Below, piece after piece: positions 1 to 10,220 of a stretch of 64,000 bases of DNA. The position numbers and the translations under genes are program-made. The DNA lies in assembly GCA_032164245.1 (NCBI GenBank), contig JAVMKO010000020.1:7777206-7841205 (forward strand). The letters run 5' to 3'. The stretch comes from Sternotherus odoratus. Its lineage: Eukaryota > Chordata > Testudines > Kinosternidae. The stretch's first letter is position 1. Every line of letters starts with the position of its first letter. The notes below the pieces were generated by a model. That model saw nothing but the letters and a program-made list of their open reading frames with translations. It searched no databases and was not told the DNA's origin.

Positions 1-939
1 ACTTTGTTCTTGTGATCTACAAACATGATTTCTAAGGACTACCTATATCCTGGCCATGTTCTTCTAACCTATGGTTTGGTTGGGTTTGCATAGATTTGAT
101 TTGGTAGATTCTGCACCTCTTACAGTGCCTTATAAGAGATTTTCAACACGTCAGTATTTATCATCCTCCAGTTAGAGACTGAGGTAAACTGAGGTATAGC
201 AAGGTGAAGTCCAAAGGTTTCCAATTTGGATGACTGATGTTGATCAGCTAAATAATAGGGGCTCGAATTTCAGAGGTGCCCCATTTCAACTACCCAAATT
301 TGACTTAAGGGGTGCAAAGGTATTGTGTTGGCCCTCTGCCCAGGTGAATTTCACTCTCTGTACCCCTAAGTCCTGAGTAAGCTCTCTTTTGAAGGCAGAT
401 ACCAAAAATAACTTCCTCTAACTGCCCTGTGACTCAGTCCTCCGCTGGAGCTATAAATAATTGCCAGAGGAAGCCATTTGTAAAGTGCAATGATAAGTTT
501 TATTGGCCCAACAAAACCCAGGAATCATGCAATGTATTCTTGAGTGCTATCTTCTGGCACCGGATTCATTAACTATCAACATCTATAAAGCTCTGGAGCA
601 CATTTTTAATAGTACTGAGCTCATGCTTCATGTAGCTGAATGGAAGGGAGGCAAAGGTTGTCACATTACTCTTACCTGTTCAAACCCAAGGATCAAAGAG
701 TGAATGACAGGCTTCTTTTACTTACATCAACTAGAATAGTCCTTTAGGAAGCATTCTGCTAGCGAGACATCGCTACAGTCCTGCCATCTCCCTGCCAAAC
801 CTTCCCCTGAGTACCATGATCTGCTCCCAAATATATATTATAATTTATTATTTATTTTATATTACAGTGGTACCTATAATCTCCAACTAAGATCAAGACC
901 CCATAGTGCAAGGCACTGTCCACACTCTCAGTAAAAAAC
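1..939. other. AT-rich unique sequence, nothing recognised
   Basis: No repeat family, RNA gene or coding exon is recognisable. The only open frame of note, 503-703 on the plus strand (66 codons), shows no domain or composition bias and is of chance length. A short AT-rich run lies at about 832-866. Confidence 0.5.
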
Positions 940-1085
940 AGTCCCTTCTCCAAAGAGCTCAGAATTTAAATAGATTAAGGGTCAGAGGGGCAATGATTTG
1001 GACAGGTCTTATAGTGCGCTAATGGCAAAACCAGGAATAGAACCCTTGTCTTCTGACTCTTCATCCTATCTGTTGCTTCAAACCT
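940..1085 (-). repeat. Old tRNA-derived SINE remnant (MIR/CORE-like)
   Basis: Read on the minus strand, the order fits a MIR-like SINE body: a 'caggaatagaaccc' block resembling an inverted B-box region, followed by the 'tcttctgactct' tRNA-like part. It is strongly decayed, and the call rests on similarity to the clearer copies elsewhere in the window. Confidence 0.35.
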
Positions 1086-1839
1086 TTCTGAATCAAGCCT
1101 CCTCCTTCCACCCTTCTTTTTTTCACTTTTGCTTACAAGCATCTGTTGGATGAGTATGCTAGCATTCCATCCAAGTTCCCTTAAATATGCACCAGAATTA
1201 TTGTATATGATATATATCAACTTTTTAAATCTGTTTCAACACAACCTTGAATGCCTTTCTGGCAGTATATCACTTCATCAGTCTAGCTTAACTAGAGCTG
1301 CTTTTTCATTTTTTATTGCCCTCATAAAATCTGGGAATGGAACACTTCGATTTTTCTAGCAGTAATTTTTATTACTTTTAGCCTTTTTTTAAGTACTTGT
1401 CAGTGAGATACAGTACTTTGTATAGAGTATATTTTTCAGCCTTGTATTATATTTTTATTTCAATTTATTTTAGACAGAATATGTAAAATACAGCTAAATA
1501 ATACCTATGGTATATCAACTCAGTGCATTATGAATATAATTAGAATGGATATAAACCCACTTCGTCTGTCAGGATCTGTGTATTTCAGTTGCCCACATCT
1601 AGTCATATAGCACTTTCAAAGTAAGGAGATAAATGATACCTCACGTTGTGGCTTTAATGTCGCACATAAAATCCTATTGCAACACAGGTGGGGAAAAAAT
1701 GAGTTTATTGTAATTTTTATGTTTTTATTTTATTTTTAGGGCCAGCTAGATCTTTCCCTAGAGTGTGTTCTCACAGAAGGTATACATCTTATACTGTTAC
1801 ATTCTTTTAAATGTGTGCTCTTTTTATTCCCCCTATTAA
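1086..1839. other. AT-rich spacer, nothing recognised
   Basis: Mostly A/T-rich sequence with T runs. The open frames here (975-1220 minus, 1129-1359 plus) overlap each other on opposite strands and show no protein-family features. Confidence 0.45.
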
Positions 1840-1960
1840 AACATAGCAATTGCCATTCTCAATCAGACCAGTGCAGTGGTCTTTCTAGTCTGATATCCCT
1901 GTCTGTAACAGAGACCAGTCCTTGACACTGAAGAGGAAAATGTAAGGAATGTAGCAGTAG
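1840..1960 (-). mobile_element. CR1 LINE 3' fragment
   Basis: On the plus strand this reads as the reverse complement of a CR1 tail: 'attgccattctcaatcagac' followed by 'agtctgatatccctgtctgt', 'acagagaccagtccttgaca' and 'gaggaaaatgtaa'. The order matches the reptile CR1 subfamily that carries 'catactgggtcagacc' in younger copies such as 18235-18440. It is 5'-truncated, as most CR1 copies are, and diverged. Confidence 0.65.
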
Positions 1961-2040
1961 GCTGCTCACTGAGAACATTTTCTCCTAATACCCATTAGTT
2001 AGAGATGGGTCTGTCCTGAATCATGAGGCTTCATATCCCT

Positions 2041-2345
<305 letters not shown>

Positions 2346-4096
2346 CAAGGAGGTGGTGGTAGATTTTTTTTTAATTAATCCTTACTGTAGTAATGCTAGA
2401 TATTCTCACTATCTGTATAAATGTGCAGGGGGTTTTTTTGGAGGGGGGGGGGGGGAGGAGGGGATCTTGCTAAGCTCTTGCTGCTGCCTTGTGGAAATAA
2501 GTCCCACAGGCTAACTGTGCAGAGTGTAAAAAATAATTTCCTTGTTAGTGGAAGTTATCTGGTACTTCTCGAAAAGCTTAGAGAAGAAGGAAAAAAAGGT
2601 TTTGCTTTTCAATTTTTGGGTGAAATTGTATATTTAGCAGCTACCCTTCAAATTAGAACACCCAATTAGCTCTTGAGCTGTTCCCCTTAATCATGATAAA
2701 TATGAACCTGTGTACATAAGAGTTTAATGTTTCTATAAGAAGAAAAGAAACTGTGACCAGAAATGTATAAACAGTACTCTTTAGCTATATCATAAATACT
2801 CCCTAGTTATTCTGCTTCTACTAAATGAATATTAATAATACATTTTAAATAATATCTATAATAATACAGAATGAGTGGAGAACAGGAACACCTCCCTACC
2901 TAATTAGAGCTGTTGAATGACATTGGGAAAGGTTTTGAGGTTAAATCATCTTTCCTCACACTGCGTTGAATTAGCATAGATTTAATGTCAGTGATAATTT
3001 TATGCAATTGTGAGATCAGTAGTTTAATGCATCTGGCAGAGAGACACGGATTTTCTTTCTCTGACAGCACTGAATAAACCCCTATAATCCTTCTCCTTTA
3101 GCCCTCACATCCATCTAGGCTTCAGTTTAATAATAGGCCAAAGAAATCAGGATTCTGCTGAGCTTCCATGGCTCAAGCAAAGGAAGAATGAGATGTTATC
3201 TCAGGGTGGCTGTGGTCAGAATCATTAAAAAGAGTAATGGTTGGACTGGAGGACTAAGTTTACATTTCCACTTGCTTGTCTATTTCTGAAGACTCCATTT
3301 TTTAGTAGAAAAGTGTACATAGTGACTTTAATCTAGCAACTGGCTGCAAAAAGTAAAAAGAAACTAGAGAGAACATGGGATCTTCATGACTCTAGTGGTT
3401 TAATTGTGTGGCATTTGAGAATGTTTGTTTGTATCATGTCCTGAAATAGCTGGACCAAGTCCGAACACTCCAATTCAAATCCCTTTCAGTTTTAGGGTGT
3501 TGGTATATGGTGGATGAAGAGTTGTTTGCGGAAGCTGTTTGAGGAATACAGCAAGTTTTAGGAGTCCCACAAGACCCAGGAAGTCTGTGTATTCTTAACC
3601 ATTGTTTATTGCACTTTATTTATTAACTATTTACTTATACATAGATATTGAGAACTCCAGTAACATGAATGATGGATACACATTTCCAGATCTAATCCAT
3701 CTCTTTGGGCCAGGTACTTGACCACAAGGGGACAAGTTTTGTTTTCAATGCTGCTGCAACTGACTAATCTCATGAGCTTTATGCGATATTGGACTTCAAC
3801 ACAGTGAAACCTATTTGTACGATTTCTCTACTGACAAATACAACCTGATCTCAGCCCTGAAATAATCTTGAATCTGAATTTTAGCAAAACCTAATCTAGA
3901 TTTGAACTCCAGCTCCGTGGCATGTTTTCTGCGTTAAACACAGAACAAGTCATGTTCTAGCGTCATTTGTTCCCAGCCAAATTAAGTCAGAATTAGGTCC
4001 AGCAGCCCAGTTTGCCAATGTGAACATTAACATTTGGGGTTCTGATTTTTTCCATTTGTGTCTTTAAATTAGTGCTGGGCAACAAAATAGGCACAA
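2346..4096. other. AT-rich unique sequence with one G tract
   Basis: No mobile element is recognised. A G-rich tract at about 2429-2463 contains a run of about 13 G and could form a G-quadruplex. The block 2880-3110 is non-repetitive, with several 'ttaatg' and 'attag' words, and looks like ordinary or possibly constrained non-coding DNA. No exon is supported. Confidence 0.5.
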
Positions 4097-4340
4097 AGGG
4101 TCCGATTTTCAAAGTAGCTCTGTTTCCATTTAGACACCTAAATAGGTGATTACAGTATCAAGAACTCAGCATGTTGGTTGCTGAGCTTTTATGAAGATGT
4201 GGCCTTAAATGTTGTTGTTGGAGCTGCTGGACGAACTTCTGCACACCTGACACTTATTTAGTTGCCTACATTAGGACTGAACTGTTCTGAAAATCATAGC
4301 ACCAAGTGGGGTGCTCAGATATTTTGAAAAACTGGCCCTA
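4097..4340. mobile_element. Inverted-repeat element (MITE-like)
   Basis: The left end 'agggtccgattttcaaa' and the right end 'ttttgaaaaactggccct' are imperfect inverted repeats, and the interior holds the 'gacacctaaataggtg' and 'cacttatttagttgcct' blocks typical of an abundant old amniote inverted-repeat family. No clean target duplication was found, so the superfamily is open. Confidence 0.45.
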
Positions 4341-4380
4341 AAAGACACATTTTTTGTAGTTCTCTCTACCTTTTGTTAAG

Positions 4381-4402
4381 CCCCCCCCTACCCCCCCCCC
4401 CA
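4381..4402. repeat. C-rich homopolymer tract
   Basis: Two runs of C, interrupted by 'ta', followed by an A run. Simple low-complexity DNA just left of the PLE tail. Confidence 0.8.
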
Positions 4403-4439
4403 GAAAAAAACAAATCCCTGTAACATGCCTCTGTAGCGA

Positions 4440-4672
4440 GACAATAATCCATGTTAAAAACTTGATAGGTTCTCCTACTGATAATGGCCCATCTAAATTT
4501 AACAGCCTCTTAGAATTGGTATGCTAATGTACAATTTTTTTTTCTTCTTTCTGTGTGTATAAATGCATCTTACTTTCTATTCTATGCATCCGATATGAAG
4601 TGAGCTATAGCCCACGAAAGCTTATGCTGAAATAAACTGGTTAGTCTCTAAGGTGATACCAAGTCTTCCTCG
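4440..4672 (+). mobile_element. Penelope-like element 3' tail fragment
   Basis: The segment 'ctgtgtgtataaatgcatct' is followed by 'atgcatccgatatgaagtga', 'gcccacgaaagcttatgctg' and 'ggttagtctctaaggtg'. The same order occurs at the 3' end of the RT-bearing PLE copy in this window (27167-27280, minus strand), so this is a 5'-truncated tail. The helix 'gtgagc...gcccac' followed by 'gaaag' is the hammerhead-like module discussed in the findings. The left boundary is approximate. Confidence 0.65.
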
Positions 4673-4739
4673 GTTTAGTTAAAAACTTGGTTCGTCTGTT
4701 ATTGGATTCTGAGTTTCATCATTTGGCCTAAATACTTAC

Positions 4740-5060
4740 AGGAACATTTGGAATTGCCAGAATAGGTCAGATACAAGGTCTGTAGTCCAGTGTCTTGTCT
4801 CCGACAGTGGCCAGCACAGAATGCTTCAGAGGAAAGTATAAAAACTCAGCTATATGCAAATGGGGGATAATCTTCCCACATTTCCCCGCTCCCCCATACA
4901 CATACGTTAGGTCTAATCCTTATCTCTAACAGAGATTTGCATAAAACCTGCAGCACATGATTAATATCCATTTCCTAACACTGTTAATTAGGATAAATCT
5001 GGATATTCCTAATATCCTATCCCTTTACCAATCTTGTTAATTTCTTGATCTAAATAAGCT
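4740..5060 (-). mobile_element. CR1 LINE 3' fragment
   Basis: The plus strand reads as an inverted CR1 tail: 'ttgccagaataggtcagata', 'agtccagtgtcttgtctccg', 'acagtggccagcacagaatg' and 'cttcagaggaaagta', then the 'tctctaacagagatttgcat' and 'ggatattcctaatatcc' portion. It is the same subfamily as 18235-18440 but more diverged. The inner boundary is approximate. Confidence 0.65.
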
Positions 5061-6187
5061 TCTGTGCCAGCAAGTTGCAGTTTAATTACATCTTGTTTGT
5101 ATTTACTTTTCTCAGAAAGGATCAATAGCAGAATCTCTGAAAAGCTTGGTTGTTGGTGATCTGTTCAGTTAAAGAATAGATGCTTAAGACCAGTTTGTGT
5201 CAGCCTTTTGAGATTTTTTACATGAATCAAGTTAAGCAGATGCATGCATGTTTTCAGGATTGTGTTAGCCTATTTTGTGAAGCAAAATTCTGAGTAGATA
5301 CATGTTGGCTTGCTTAATTTCAGAGAGATCTGTGCACAAGAATTAGAGCCTTTGTATAATTTGTGAGGTTTTAAGTCAGGTCTCTAATGTCGTATTTTTG
5401 TTGGGTGTTCAAACTTAATGCAAGTGTCTTGATCTTTTAACAGTCAATTAATTGGGTTTCCCTGTATTGCTCATAAATTGTAACCTAATGATAATGCTGA
5501 CCCAAAATAGAAGAGAACAAGTCATAAATGTGTTGGGTTAATTGAAATTCATTTTAGAACTATTGTTTTATGGTCTCGGCTGGCTGAAACCTGAATTCAG
5601 AGTGATTTTTAAAAAATGTTTTAAATAGGACGATGACAATGAAGATCTGCATGGAAATTGAGGTGTATTATTTATTGACTATTCATCCCCTAGTACATGT
5701 GCTGTGGTGCATAGCAGGAATAAATTGTTGTTCCCGAAAGTTTTCATAAACTGAATCTGACACACAGCAGTCAATGACAAATATGCTGGGGGGAGTTGGA
5801 GGCGGGGGGTGTGTGGGGGGGAATAGCAATGTGTAACTAAAGATTCAGGTAAAAAAAAATCAAATGAGTTTAAGGAAATGAGTCCTTGTCACCTAAAGAT
5901 GCAGATAGATGCTTAGTGGGTTTCACAGAAGTGCCTAAGGAGGTTAGGTGTCTGACTTTCAATTGGATTATTGGTGCCTAAATCCCTTTGAAAGTCAGTC
6001 AGCATAGGGGGTCTAAATTCCTTTGTCTCCTTTGGAAAATCTCAGTCTTTGTGCTATAGATACTGAACACCAAATTCAGAGGGGATGTGCAATGGCGTGA
6101 AAGTTAGACATCAGTGACTCTACGAGCATGGTGGTATAGGCTGGAATGAGATTTGAAATCAAACCCGTTTAGACTTCCTTAGACTTC
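5061..6187. other. Unique sequence; G-rich tract; old 'gtgcctaa' repeat
   Basis: 5061-5500 is non-repetitive and A/T-rich. A G-rich tract lies at about 5788-5822. From about 5885 to 6060 the words 'cacctaaagatgcaga', 'gtgcctaagg' and 'ggtgcctaaatcc' resemble the inverted-repeat family seen better at 53436-53597. No gene is seen. Confidence 0.45.
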
Positions 6188-6262
6188 GAGCTGGTTGAAA
6201 AATGAAAATCTTTTTTGTGAAAAATCTTTCTCTTTCTCTCTGAAATTGTTTTTTACCAGCTC
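6188..6262. mobile_element. Short fold-back element with 'gagctggt' ends
   Basis: It begins 'gagctggttgaaaaatg' and ends 'ttttttaccagctc', so the termini are inverted repeats around an A/T-rich centre of only 75 bp. Related ends occur near 38393. It looks like a deletion-derived MITE. Confidence 0.5.
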
Positions 6263-6267
6263 ACTTT

Positions 6268-6520
6268 AGAGCTTGGCTACCCGGTCTGGCAATGCATAGC
6301 AGAGGAGTGTGAATTGCAGAGTGCTTTCCGGTGTTACACTCGGCCCCGGGTATGTCCTGCTGACACAATCTAAAAAGTTCCTTGTGCGTGTTAATGTAGT
6401 CCTGTTTCAAAAGGCACTACATCAATAGAGCATGTTAGCAGGGTCTACCGAGGGGAAGTTGGAACACTCTACAATGCACACCCTCCTGGGGTGCATTCCA
6501 TACCATGTAGCCAAGCCTCT
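6268..6520. mobile_element. MITE with 'agagcttggctac' ends
   Basis: The left end 'agagcttggctac' pairs with the right end 'gtagccaagcctct' (one-base indel). The 253-bp interior contains paired 'gtagtcc' and 'ggcactacat' words. It lies 5 bp from the preceding fold-back element. No target duplication was confirmed, so the superfamily is not assigned. Confidence 0.6.
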
Positions 6521-6591
6521 GTTGAGTGTGTCCCTCTATATCAAAAGCTAGAAGGGCCTATTTGTTCAGGGTTGATCTCTGACTGTAAGGC

Positions 6592-6850
6592 CTGGGCTAC
6601 ACTAAAGGGGGGGGGGGTTCGAACTAAGATTCACTATTTGCGCAGCTGAAGTCTAAGTATCTTAGTTTGATTTAACTGGTCGTCCTCACAGCATCGCGTC
6701 AACTGCAGAGGCTACCGTGTCGACTCCGCTTGCGGAACTGGAGTTCCGGCATCGATAGGGAGCATGTTCGGGGATCGATTTATCGTGTCTAGACGAGACG
6801 CGATAAATCGATCCCCGACACATCGAACATTATCCGACGATCCGAAATTT
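6592..6850. mobile_element. Turtle-type DNA element with internal hairpin, 3' end lost
   Basis: It starts 'ggcctgggctacactaaagg' with a G11 run, then 'gttcgaactaag', the usual opening of an abundant reptile inverted-repeat family. Inside, 'tcggggatcgatttatcg' (6768-6785) and its exact complement (6801-6818) form an 18-bp perfect stem around a 15-nt loop. The expected right terminal inverted repeat is absent, so the copy is truncated near 6850. Confidence 0.6.
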
Positions 6851-6904
6851 GACCACCCTTGGTTTCATCATCCCTGCATAGCCTATCTCCTATGCAATCC
6901 AAAT

Positions 6905-7095
6905 GAGAGTTGATTTTAGTGATACCTAGTCCTAGTAGATGTCAAAATACTTTACAAATGAAGGCAAGTATTGCTATCCCCATTTTATACTGGTGGAGAA
7001 AGGTGACGTGACCTGCCAAAGTCACACAGCAGGTCGAAGAGAAAGCTTTGCTGAGTCCTTGTCCAGTATCTTATCCACTGCACCAGTGCCTCCCA
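6905..7095 (-). repeat. tRNA-derived SINE (MIR/CORE-like)
   Basis: In reverse orientation the blocks are 'aatactttacaaatgaaggc', 'tatccccattttatactggt', 'cctgccaaagtcacacagca', then 'tgagtccttgtccagtatct' and 'tatccactgcaccagtgcct', where the tRNA-like head sits. The order and spacing fit MIR-type SINEs. The open frame 6939-7136 is an accident of this copy. Confidence 0.7.
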
Positions 7096-7127
7096 ATTTT
7101 AAAGAAATTGGAGAATGTGTCCAAGGG

Positions 7128-7320
7128 TTTGTCTAGATGGCAAGTAAGTGCATGGAATGTTGGAGTGTAAATCTACCTCACGCCACCCCACACTAACAAG
7201 TCCATGTGAACCCTACTGCCACACATGAAAATGTCTCTGGCATGCTTTGATCTACTCCCAGTTAGTGTGCAGTACGCTGGCATGCTTCACATTTACACCC
7301 CAGATGGCTGTGTACTAACT
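7128..7320. mobile_element. MITE-like element with 'gtctagatgg' end
   Basis: It opens 'gggtttgtctagatggcaag' and contains 'cccacactaacaagtccatg' and 'actcccagttagtgtgcagt', matching a family that also occurs at 17108-17350. The right end 'tttacaccccagatggctgt' is not a clean inverted repeat of the left end. Confidence 0.45.
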
Positions 7321-7322
7321 CA

Positions 7323-7420
7323 CCATAGAATCATAGACAATCAGGACTGGAAGGGACCTCAGGAGGTCATCTAGTTCCACCCCCTGCTCAAAGCAGGACC
7401 AATCACCTAGAAAAGCACTG
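7323..7420 (-). mobile_element. CR1 LINE 3' terminal fragment
   Basis: It starts with the terminal CR1 repeat 'tagaatcatag', then 'actggaagggacctcaggag', 'gtcatctagttccacccc' and 'ctgctcaaagcaggaccaat'. This is the most conserved 3' portion of a common reptile CR1 family, here in reverse orientation and only about 100 bp long. Confidence 0.9.
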
Positions 7421-8329
7421 TGGCATAAGACAGGGTTGTAGGCTACTACTTGGTGAAGAAGGGGTAATGAAGACTTGAAGCCTTAAACAGAATAAAACTT
7501 GAAATCCCCCCCCCCCCGTGTTCAAATAACATAATGCATTTTATGAATAGAATAAAGACAATTTCACCAACACAATTGAAGCTATTGTTAGCTGCCAGTA
7601 CAGAAGAAGTGTTTTGATGATTATATTCAACTTCAGATGTTTCACATTGCTTGATTAGCCCCATTCTTAAGGATCAAAGGAGCTTGCTCATGCTGAGGTT
7701 TATTTATTTACAGGGATTATACTTGTTAACTTGCAGTTTAATAGGAATTAAAATGTACTTAAATTAGACTCCAACATTGATACTTTAGCATTATGGAGAT
7801 TATTAAATACTGACCTTGGATTAAATTAAAGCCCTTCCTTCTTTCTCCTATCCATCAATCTGGAGGACATTGGGAAGTTTAAACACCTTAGTATAACTGA
7901 GCCAGAGACAGCCTCCACTGTGCACTCAGAACTCCCATTGAAATACACCAATGAGATCCATACAAATCATTTGGGGGCAGATCCTGCACTTTTGGCACAG
8001 TGGGAGTTCTGCCATTGATGTCAATGCAAGCAGGACCAGGGCCTTTGTGAATGAAGAACACAGGATAGATTGCTTCCAGTGTTTTGCATTGTGCTTTCAT
8101 CAACAGTCAACAGACGTTCTGCCATTAACTTAAATGGAAGTAGGGTGGACTTCAGTGTTATAGACAACTGTGTTCCTTGGATGCAAGATTTGGCATGTAA
8201 GGCAATGGCTGGAATCCAGCAAGGGATTTAAATATTGGTTATTTTAAAGGCAATCTCATCATTTTGGGGGGACTTGACATATTTCAATGCTGGGGGTTGG
8301 CTGAGTATTTCTAATCAGATTTATAGATA
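7421..8329. other. Unique sequence with an old dispersed repeat
   Basis: A C tract lies at 7507-7517. The block 7925-8070 contains 'gaactcccattgaaa', 'gcagatcctgcac' and 'ccattgatgtcaatgcaa', words of an ancient dispersed amniote repeat also glimpsed near 30185. Opposite-strand open frames at 7888-8133 fall inside it and are not genes. Confidence 0.4.
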
Positions 8330-8535
8330 TACAGTGTGGCCTAGTGTATAGAGGGCTGGGACTCAGGAGATTTGGGTTCTGTTTTCTGGGTTTTGCCATT
8401 GGACTACTGGGCAAGTCAAGCTGTGCCTCAATTTTGCCATCTGTAAAATTGGGATTGTGATACTTAGCTCCTTCATAAAGCTCTCGGAGGTGTACTTATC
8501 AAGTTCTAGCACTTATTAGTTCTAGCCTGGTACTC
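8330..8535 (+). repeat. tRNA-derived SINE (MIR/CORE-like)
   Basis: A-box-like 'gtggcctagtgtatagaggg', then 'ggactcaggagatttgggtt', 'gggcaagtcaagctgtgcct', 'catctgtaaaattgggattg' and the tail 'aagttctagcacttatta'. The copy is near full length and about as diverged as the other SINEs here. Confidence 0.7.
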
Positions 8536-9469
8536 TCAGCAGAAAGATTCCAGGAAATCTAAATCTAAAGGTGAAGGTGACAAACTATGCCACTTGAGAA
8601 CCAAGTACTACAAGTTTGTCATAAAAAGTAAGAATAAGTCACTCCTGCAGTTTTCACTGCAGTATTACAACTGCCAGCTGGGATTAGTGAGCAAAGATGG
8701 CTTTGGAATAGGTCCAAGATAGGCTGTGATATTGAATCCTGCATTTAAAGAACTATTATGATGTTAGACGGATGATAATGGAGTCTCTTGCCACTGGTAT
8801 GCCTTGAAGTCTGTCTCCTGTCTGTCATTCCTGTGCATAGTGTCTGTCAGAACTAGTTGTAAGAGATTAGGCAGCCTGGCCGTTTTATCCAAGCAGGGCT
8901 TTTCTTGGCATATGGTGAAAGAAAGCTACCTAATGCTCTTAATCCTTTGAAAATACGTTCCTGAAGGGAGAAAATATATATATATATAATTGCCATGCTT
9001 GTCTAGAGACCTTTAAGGGAAAAGGTTCTATACAGTAACAAGCAATTCAGATAATACAGCACAATCTAATTATTTTTAAGTTGACAAGACTGACCTTTCT
9101 CGCTTTAAAAATGTCACTTTCTTGAGACCTAATATAAGCCACAATTGAAAAACGCAATCTTCCTTATTCAGGGCGGGAGGAAGAACTGCACCTTTTTAAT
9201 CCTTACGCTTTTCTAATTCCTTGACACCAGATAAAGCACAGAATTAGGGTGAGGAAGTATGTGTGGGGAGGAGAGAACCATTCCAGGAGTCTGTGATATT
9301 TATACTTATTGCATATAAATCCAGTTTAGTTTTGAGCTGGTCAAATATAATTTGGCGAATAAATTATATGATGAATTTACCTGACTGAAATATTTGACAA
9401 CTATATTTTTTATGAATTACTCACCCTGCGTGGAAAGAAATCCTGCACAGACAGAGCAGCAGAAGACCG
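8536..9469. other. Unique sequence, nothing recognised
   Basis: A short (AT)n run lies at about 8972-8989. The interval 9050-9230 is non-repetitive and A/T-rich. No gene, tRNA or recognised element. Confidence 0.5.
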
Positions 9470-9660
9470 AGAGGGGAAGGATTGTGGAGTGGTTAGGGCA
9501 GTAGTATAGGTTTGGGGAGGCAGGGTTTCATTTCCTTATTTGGCAAGATATTTCCAGAAGTGGAAATGAGGAATAGAGAGGCTGAATTTAGGATAATAAA
9601 ACTTCCCTACCTCACATGGGTGTTGTAAGGAGAATAAAGATTGTGGGGTGTAATAATAAG
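9470..9660 (+). repeat. Possible degenerate tRNA-derived SINE
   Basis: The words 'gagtggttagggcagtagta', 'tttggcaagatatttccaga' and 'acctcacatgggtgttgtaa' fall in the order of the SINE head, body and core. Divergence is high, so this is tentative. Confidence 0.4.
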
Positions 9661-9984
9661 GATGAGTTTCATGGAGAAGGTGCATCACGTATCACAGCAG
9701 AGCAACTAGAAGAGGGAGACACATTTAAGAATCAGAGAAGGGCTCATTCTCTTTGAACTGAACCAACATTCAGGGTAGGAATTGACCCGTTTTTCCCCTT
9801 CTACATGCTTTGTTGAAAAGAATTTACTGTTGATGAAGGGTGATAGACTCAGCACATGTGTGGTGAAGTTCACATCTGTGCAGAGGGAAAGCACACGGAC
9901 AGTGTACCACTTAAGCCCTCATTTGAGCGCTTTAGTGGGACTTAATAGTGCACCGTGCTTTGTGTTGGTCCTCTGAGGAAGAAT

Positions 9985-10220
9985 GGTCCAGTGCAAGTCT
10001 AGGACTCAGGAAATCGACATTGAATTCCCTGCTCTGCCACAGGCTTCCTACGTCTCCTTGGGAAAGTCGCATAACCCTTCTGTGCCTCAGTTTCCCTTCT
10101 GTAAAATGGGGATGATAACACTTTCCTACATCACTGGAGTGTTGAGAAGAAGACTGTGAGGGATGCGGACACTAAGGTGGGGAGGATGCAGATAAATGCC
10201 ATAGATAGCACCTAAACCCT
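9985..10220 (+). repeat. tRNA-derived SINE (MIR/CORE-like)
   Basis: Blocks in order: 'tctaggactcaggaaatcga', 'ccctgctctgccacaggctt', 'tgtgcctcagtttcccttct', 'gtaaaatggggatgataaca', then a core with 'tcactggagtgttgagaag'. The head is partly lost. Confidence 0.72.
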
